This document shows positions 5,842 to 10,465 of a stretch of DNA of 10,465 nucleotides, in pieces; within the stretch, counting starts at the first letter, position 1; each line of letters begins with the position of its first letter. Both the position numbers and the translations under genes were made by a program. The stretch lies in NCBI GenBank assembly GCA_007280315.1, contig QYQC01000163.1, forward strand, positions 1 to 10,465, read 5' to 3'. This DNA comes from Betaproteobacteria bacterium. GTDB taxonomy: Bacteria; Pseudomonadota; Gammaproteobacteria; Burkholderiales; SG8-39. Below the pieces are notes generated by a model. It saw only the letters and a program-made list of their open reading frames with translations, ran no database searches and had not been told where the DNA came from.

Positions 5842-7803
5842 ATGTCGATATACACACAACTGCGCACCCGTGTCGTCGGCGCGCCTCTGGATCCGCTGAA
5901 CAAGGAGACGCGCCACAACATCGCGCTGGTGGCGTTTTTTGCCTGGGTCGGCCTGGGCGCGGACGGCATTTCGTCCTCCTGCTACGGCCCGGAGCAATCG
6001 TTCCAGGCGCTGGGCGAGCACACCGGCCTCGGCCTGTACCTGGCGCTGGCCACCGCGGTCACGGTATTCATCATCGCACTCGCCTACAACCAGGTGATCG
6101 AGCTGTTTCCCACCGGCGGCGGCGGATACAAGGTGGCGACCAAACTCATCGGCCCCTATGCCGGTGTGACTTCCGGGGCCGCGCTGGTGCTCGACTACGT
6201 GCTCACCATCGCCATATCGATAGCCAGCGGGGTGGATGCGCTGTTCAGCCTGCTCCCTCTCGGATTCCAGGCGCACAAGCTCCCCGCGGAAATAGGCCTG
6301 ATCATCGTGCTCATCGTGCTCAACCTGCGCGGCATGAAAGAGGTGATCAAGGTGCTGCTGCCGGTTTTTCTCGGCTTTATCATCACCCACGCGTTCCTGA
6401 TCATCTACGGCCTGGCTGCGCATATCGAATATCTGCCGCGCCTCATTCCGGCCACGCTGACGGAAACCGCCAGGCTGTCCGGGCAGCTGGGCTGGGCGCA
6501 CGTAGCCGCATTCATGCTGCTCGCCTACTCGCAGGGAGGCGGAACCTATACCGGCCTGGAAGCGGTATCGAATAACGTCAACGTGCTGGCCGAACCGCGC
6601 GTCCGGACGGGCAAGGTCACCATGCTCTACATGGCGCTGTCGCTCGCCTTCACCGCCGGCGGCATCATCCTGCTCTACCTTCTGTGGGAATCGAAGCCGG
6701 TGGAAGGGCAGACGCTGAACGCCGTTGCATTCGGCGCCATCATCGAGAGCCTGGGCTGGGAACCGTGGGTCACCAAGGCGGCCTTGTGGACGGTGCTGGC
6801 GCTGGAGGGCGGGCTGCTGTTTGTCGCCGCCAACACCGGTTTTCTGGGCGGACCGGCGGTTCTATCCAACATGGCCGCGGATTCCTGGGTGCCGCACAAG
6901 TTCCGCTACCTGTCGACCCGCCTGGTTACCGAGAACGGCATTCTGGTAATGGGCCTGGCGGCGCTGGCGATTCTGATCTGGACCGGCGGCAGCGTGTCGC
7001 TATTGGTTGTTCTGTACAGCGTCAGCGTGTTTCTGACTTTTGCCATCTCTTTGTTCGGGCTGTGCGTCTACTGGTGGCGGCACCGCGGCGAACAGGGAAA
7101 ATGGATTGCGCGCCTGGCCTTGTCCGCGGCCGGCTTGATCGTATGCTCGGTAATCCTGGTGATGCTGCTGGTGGACAAATTTACCGAAGGCGGATGGCTG
7201 ACCGTACTCATCATCGCCGCCATCATCGGCATCTGCCTGACCATACGCAACCACTACAACTGGGCCAGGGCACAGATTCGCAAGGTCGATGAAATATTCG
7301 CCAATCAGCCGTTCGGCAGCGTCGCCGATGCGCCGAAGCCGGATCCGGACCTGCCGACCGCCGTATTTCTGGTGGGATCGAGCCGCGGCGGCGGGCTGCA
7401 CACCCTGCTCTGGGTGCACCGCATGTTTCCGCATCATTTCCGCAATTTCATTTTTATCAATGCGCGCACCGTCGATGCGCACAGCTATGGCGGCGGCGAG
7501 GATATGAAGCTGATGCAGATGGAGGCCAACGTGGCCCTCACCTACTTCGTCAATTTCTGCAACAGCAAGGGTTGGGCGGCAAAATCCTATCTCGCCTTGG
7601 GCACCGATCCGATAGACGAGGTGGCCAGGCTCGCGGACCAGGTACATGAGGAATTCCCGAACTGCATTTTCTTCGCCAGCAAACTCGTATTCGAGCGGGA
7701 GAACTGGCTCATCCGTCTGCTGCACAACGAGGCAGCCCTGTCGCTGCAGCGCCGCCTGCACCTTCACGGCCTGCAAATGGTAATCTTGCCGATGAAAATT
7801 TGA
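5842..7803 (+). CDS. KimA-like APC-superfamily transporter, probable K+ uptake
   Basis: A 653-aa membrane protein with about 12 hydrophobic segments in residues 27-468 and a soluble C-terminal domain (about 483-653). It resembles the Bacillus K+/H+ symporter KimA (YdaO) more than amino-acid permeases. Blocks I can align from memory are ADGISSSCYGPEQ (40-52, KimA SDALSSVAYGTEQ), PTGGGGYKVA (90-99), LDYVLTIAISIASGVDA (117-133), LNLRGMKE (160-167), TGLEAVSN (237-244) and VAANTGF (328-334). Asp41, Tyr48, Tyr119, Thr237 and Glu240 fall at the positions of KimA K+-site residues as I recall them. The C-terminal domain ends in a NWLIRLLHNEAAL block resembling the KimA tail (WHNILHNQSSL), so the whole architecture is shared. 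ATG 5842 was chosen because the longer TTG frame from 5782 overlaps the TPR gene; no strong ribosome site is seen. A generic amino-acid permease remains possible. Confidence 0.85.
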   Translation: MSIYTQLRTRVVGAPLDPLNKETRHNIALVAFFAWVGLGADGISSSCYGPEQSFQALGEHTGLGLYLALATAVTVFIIALAYNQVIELFPTGGGGYKVATKLIGPYAGVTSGAALVLDYVLTIAISIASGVDALFSLLPLGFQAHKLPAEIGLIIVLIVLNLRGMKEVIKVLLPVFLGFIITHAFLIIYGLAAHIEYLPRLIPATLTETARLSGQLGWAHVAAFMLLAYSQGGGTYTGLEAVSNNVNVLAEPRVRTGKVTMLYMALSLAFTAGGIILLYLLWESKPVEGQTLNAVAFGAIIESLGWEPWVTKAALWTVLALEGGLLFVAANTGFLGGPAVLSNMAADSWVPHKFRYLSTRLVTENGILVMGLAALAILIWTGGSVSLLVVLYSVSVFLTFAISLFGLCVYWWRHRGEQGKWIARLALSAAGLIVCSVILVMLLVDKFTEGGWLTVLIIAAIIGICLTIRNHYNWARAQIRKVDEIFANQPFGSVADAPKPDPDLPTAVFLVGSSRGGGLHTLLWVHRMFPHHFRNFIFINARTVDAHSYGGGEDMKLMQMEANVALTYFVNFCNSKGWAAKSYLALGTDPIDEVARLADQVHEEFPNCIFFASKLVFERENWLIRLLHNEAALSLQRRLHLHGLQMVILPMKI

Positions 7804-7818
7804 CCGAATGACTTGAAA

Positions 7819-7846
7819 CCGGTAACAAAAGTCATTTTCTTACCGG
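7819..7846 (+). promoter_or_regulatory. Stem-loop after the transporter stop, with an alternative pairing
   Basis: Bases 7819-7830 pair with 7835-7846 as a 12-bp stem with one C-C mismatch and a GTCA loop. ATGACT (7808-7813) is also complementary to AGTCAT (7830-7835), which overlaps the loop and both arms, so the two structures exclude each other. No T-run follows. It may act in transporter mRNA 3' stability or as a leader switch for the next gene. Confidence 0.5.
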
Positions 7847-7860
7847 CTGACTTAGGGGAG

Positions 7861-7884
7861 CACGAGGGGAGTTATCCCCTCGTG
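7861..7884 (+). terminator. Candidate terminator or leader hairpin
   Basis: CACGAGGGG (7861-7869) and CCCCTCGTG (7876-7884) form a perfect 9-bp GC-rich stem with a 6-nt loop AGTTAT, followed by TTGTTACAG. The stem is strong but the T-tract is short and broken, so it may be a weak terminator for the transporter transcript or an attenuating leader element for the small membrane protein that starts 30 nt later. Confidence 0.45.
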
Positions 7885-7914
7885 TTGTTACAGACTCTTA
7901 GGGGGGAAAGACAC

Positions 7915-8106
7915 ATGACTCTGGTGATGAAATCGATATTGATCACGGCCGGCCTCGGGATTCTGCTCATCCTCTACGAATGGAACATGATGCGCAAGAA
8001 AAAGGAAGGCGTCACCCCGGTCGACTGGAAAAACCTGCGCGATCTGGTGTTCATGACGGCGGGCGCCTGCGCGCTGGTGGCGTTCGGCGTCGCCAACCTG
8101 ACCTAG
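7915..8106 (+). CDS. Hypothetical small membrane protein, 63 aa
   Basis: I do not recognise the family. Two hydrophobic stretches (about residues 4-20 and 45-60) are joined by a charged loop with MMRKKKEG (25-32) and VDWKNLRDL (36-44). The positive-inside rule would put both ends outside and the loop in the cytoplasm. ATG 7915 was chosen because GGGGGGAAAG ends four bases before it. An upstream TTG frame from 7813 would have to be read through two strong hairpins and codes for unlike sequence. An internal ATG at 7927 is a weaker alternative. It lies 111 nt after the transporter and 30 nt before the response regulator. It could be an accessory of the transporter or a separate envelope peptide; sequence alone does not decide. 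Confidence 0.7.
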   Translation: MTLVMKSILITAGLGILLILYEWNMMRKKKEGVTPVDWKNLRDLVFMTAGACALVAFGVANLT

Positions 8107-8136
8107 CGGCTGCACCGCGGCCGCGGCTGATCCGAC

Positions 8137-8814
8137 ATGTCCTGCGCCAAGCTTCTGGTTTGCGACGATCATCCGCCGATACGCACGGCGGTGATGCATA
8201 TCGCCAAGGGCTTGAACGAGGCAATCGAAATCATCGAAGCCGGAAACGCCACCGAAGCGCTGGCGCTGCTCGAACAGCATCCGGATACCGAGCTGGTGTT
8301 GCTCGATCTGCACATGCCGGGCATGAGCGGTTTCGATCTGCTGTCGGAGCTCAAACTCAGACTTCCATCCCTGCCGGTGGTGGTGCTGTCCTCGGACGAG
8401 ACGCGCGCGACGGTCATCGATGCGCTGGAGCGCGGCGCCACCGGTTATATCTGCAAGTCCACACCCACGGATTTGCTGGCGAAATTTCTGGAGCATGCAC
8501 TCAAGGGAAACATCGCACTGCCCACGGCAATTGCGAGCCCTGCCAGAGCTGAACGCTCAACGCAGTCAGGGCCACCCGGCGCACCGCGCCAGGGGCTGGC
8601 CGGCCTCGGGCTGTCACCGAGGCAGGTGGATGTGCTCGCCTGCCTGCTGCGGGGCATGTCGAACAAACAAATTTGCCGCGAGCTCGATCTGGCGGAAGGC
8701 ACGGTCAAGAACCACACCATCGCCATCTTTCGCGCGCTCGATGTCACCAGCCGCGCGCAGGCCGTGATCGAAGCGAGCCGGCGCGGTCTGCAGGTAGGAG
8801 GCGTGGCCGGTTAG
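8137..8814 (+). CDS. NarL/FixJ-type response regulator (REC-LuxR HTH)
   Basis: A 225-aa two-domain transcription factor. The N-terminal receiver (5-125) has the acidic pair Asp10-Asp11, phosphoacceptor Asp57 in LVLLDLHMPGMSG, Ser85-Ser86 at the Thr/Ser switch site and Lys107. A Pro/Gly/Ala-rich linker (about 133-155) leads to a LuxR-type helix-turn-helix (157-215) with LSPRQVDVLACLLRGMSNKQI and EGTVKNHTIAIFRALDVTSR. Phosphorylation by a partner kinase is expected to promote dimerisation and DNA binding. It starts 30 nt after the small membrane protein and converges with a histidine kinase whose HisKA_3 core is the class that normally partners NarL regulators, so that kinase is a reasonable candidate partner. 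The ribosome site before ATG 8137 is weak. The target genes cannot be read from the window. Confidence 0.93.
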   Translation: MSCAKLLVCDDHPPIRTAVMHIAKGLNEAIEIIEAGNATEALALLEQHPDTELVLLDLHMPGMSGFDLLSELKLRLPSLPVVVLSSDETRATVIDALERGATGYICKSTPTDLLAKFLEHALKGNIALPTAIASPARAERSTQSGPPGAPRQGLAGLGLSPRQVDVLACLLRGMSNKQICRELDLAEGTVKNHTIAIFRALDVTSRAQAVIEASRRGLQVGGVAG

Positions 8815-8847
8815 CATCCGTTTCCGCGGCCGGCGCGAATCTTCCTA

Positions 8848-10442
8848 CTACGAGGCCGGCGCGGCGCCAACGGTTACGCTTATCCGCGTTCCTTTTCCGG
8901 GCGCCGATTCGATCTGCCACTCACCGCCTATGGTTTCGGCCCGCTCCTGCATCGACAGCATCCCCAGTCCGTGCTTCTTCCCGTTGACGCCGGCCAGATC
9001 GATGCCGATGCCATCGTCGGCGACACTCAATAGCTGAAAATCCGTTTCCAGATTGAACTCGATCGCAATCTCGCTCGCCTGCGCGTGCTTGGCGCAATTG
9101 GTCAGCGCTTCCTGCGCGATGCGGAACAGCGCGATTTTCTTCTCCGCCGGCAACCGCACACCCGAGTTCGCGCCTTTCACCCTGACCGCGATGCCGGTAC
9201 TGCCCTCGAACTTGCGTGCGTATTCTTCCAGCGCGGAGAACAGGTCGCGGTCCTCGAGCAGCAGCGGGCGCAGATCGACGCTGATGTCCTTGGCATTCGC
9301 CTTGGCCTCGTCGATCAGCGCGATGAGTTCGGACAGGCGCCGCTGCAAGCTGGCCGCATCACTGTTGGGCAGCTGTCGTTGCAACAGCGCAAGATTGAGG
9401 CCGATGGCCGCCAGATTGGAACACACCCCGTCGTGCAGTTCCGCCGAAAGGCGCCGCCGCTCCACCTCCTGCGCCTCGCCCAGCCGGCGCGTCATGCTGC
9501 GCAGACGGTTCGCAAGATTCAATGCGGCGGTCTCCGCCAGGCGGCGCTCCCTGACCTCGCCCTGCAGCGCTTCGTTGGCGGCGCGCAGCTCGGTCGTGCG
9601 CTCGCGCACGCGCCGCTCCAGTTCCTCCTTGATTTTGCGGATTCTGTCCTCGGCCCGCCTGCGCTCGCTCACGTCCTCGCGCAATGCGAAAAATCCGATG
9701 ACCTCACCCGTTGCATCGCGTTCCGGGACATAGCGCAGCGAGCGCGTGGCAATCCGGCCGTCGCTATCGGCGAAGGAATGTTCCAGATGAACGCTTTCTC
9801 CGGCGAGGGCGCGCTCGATGCTGGGTTGCACGACGGCGTAGGCCTGCTCGCCGATGAATTCGCGCACCAGGCGTCCGGTGGGATCGCCGCGGTAGGTATT
9901 GCGGTAGGCACGATTGGCGAAGGACATGCGTTGCGCCCTGTCGACGTGCGCGATCTCGATCGGAAACGCGTCGAACAACTCGCGCAGATGGGCTTCATTG
10001 CGCCGCAGCGCTGCTTCCGCGCGCTTGGCCTGGCTGATGTCGACGATCACGCCGACCAAGCCGATGACCCCGCCTGCCGCATCGAGTATGCGCCGCCCGG
10101 TGATGCGTCCCCAGAAATCGCTTCCATCGCCGCGCCGATAGTGCCGCTCCCGATCCAGCACCGGCACTTCGCCCTTCATCAGACTGGACATCGAGTAGTT
10201 TCCCGAGTCGCGCTCGTCCGGATCGATATGGCTCAGGTACTCACTGCCGATCAGTTGCGTGATCGGCCGCGCGAACATTTCCGCCATGCGCCGGTTGGCG
10301 TGGGTGATCACCCCGCCGGCATCGACATCGAAAATCGCGGCGCTGGAAGTGTCGTAGACGAGTTGCAGGTGATTGATTTGCGCCTGCAGCGCGTGCTCCG
10401 CCGCTTCCTTGTTGTGCCGCCTGGAAACAAGCAGCGTGGAAG
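8848..10442 (-). CDS. PAS-PAS-HisKA_3 sensor histidine kinase, 5' end cut by contig edge
   Basis: The C-terminal 531 codons of a NarX/DegS-type histidine kinase; the start lies beyond the window. Reading from the edge: a short helical region, PAS domain 1 (about 10360-10050, with VITHANRRMAEMF and the closing GVIVDISQAKRAEAAL), PAS domain 2 (about 9990-9670, ending FFALREDVSERRRAE), a coiled coil (about 9660-9460), then the dimerisation/H-box RRLSAELHDGVCSNLAAIG with the phospho-His codon at 9433-9435. A HATPase domain follows: N-box EALTNCAKHA near 9110-9081, DDGIGID near 9018-8996, GLGMLSMQERA near 8967-8935 and GKGTRISV near 8896-8873. No membrane segment is visible in the part present, so this portion looks cytoplasmic. 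The frame is open from 8848 to the adapter; the in-frame TAA at 10450-10452 lies in adapter sequence and is not a real stop. A GTG at 10311 is inside PAS 1 and is not the start. Confidence 0.93.
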
Positions 10443-10465
10443 CTGTCTCTTATCCACCTCTCCGA
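10443..10465 (+). other. Untrimmed Illumina Nextera adapter sequence
   Basis: The terminal 23 bases match the Nextera transposase read-through sequence that begins CTGTCTCTTATACACATCT and continues CCGA, with two A-to-C differences (10454 and 10458). That is 21 of 23 identical, lying exactly at the contig end. Genomic origin is very unlikely. It interrupts the kinase reading frame with a false stop. Confidence 0.93.

Noticed and set aside
5521..6501. A 326-aa minus-strand open frame across the TPR gene and transporter start
   Set aside because: It is antisense to two supported genes and has low-complexity composition with no recognisable domain.
8115..8126. 12-bp palindrome CCGCGGCCGCGG before the response regulator
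   Set aside because: It is a simple C/G-only palindrome in a GC-rich gap and is expected by chance; nothing else supports an operator there.
8828..8863. Repeated GGCCGGCGCG at the convergent gene ends as a bidirectional terminator
   Set aside because: The two copies are a direct, GC-only repeat at 26-bp spacing with no T-run on either strand.
10309..10311. GTG at 10311 as the start of the histidine kinase
   Set aside because: The frame continues upstream without a stop to the adapter boundary, and the upstream residues complete the N-terminal half of a PAS domain.

Overview
The window looks like one end of a draft or metagenomic contig from a GC-rich, ubiquinone-making proteobacterium, most likely a betaproteobacterium. 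The evidence is the set of housekeeping genes (ridA, recG, ubiA and ubiD in close tandem), a small TPR protein of a type I associate with that class, and overall base composition. The class assignment is inference. No rRNA, tRNA, CRISPR array or phage gene was seen.

Layout. Positions 1-462 hold two tandem copies (period 240 bp, about 92% identical by eye) of a non-coding, strongly palindromic repeat. Each copy carries two large hairpins, and a further hairpin lies between the copies. From 492 to 5391 a leftward gene cluster runs ridA > recG > ubiA > ubiD with gaps of 4-14 nt, probably one operon. It combines deaminase-type metabolite repair (RidA), replication-fork remodelling (RecG) and two successive ubiquinone steps: prenylation of 4-hydroxybenzoate by UbiA, then decarboxylation by the prenyl-FMN enzyme UbiD.

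A divergent intergenic region (5392-5486) carries a perfect TATAAT box. It leads into a rightward set: a 113-aa TPR protein, a 653-aa KimA-like APC-superfamily transporter (probably K+ uptake), a structured 111-nt intergenic stretch, a 63-aa two-helix membrane protein, and a NarL-type response regulator. Facing the response regulator is a leftward PAS-PAS-HisKA_3 histidine kinase that runs off the right end. Kinase and regulator converge and could be a two-component pair, but that is not proven.

The last 23 bases (10443-10465) match the Illumina Nextera transposase read-through adapter at 21 of 23 positions. They are almost certainly untrimmed adapter, not genome. They place a false stop in the kinase frame, so the kinase is cut by the contig end and not naturally truncated.

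The least explained parts are the paired-hairpin tandem repeat and the structured leader of the small membrane protein. I did not find a complete new system that I can defend from sequence alone.
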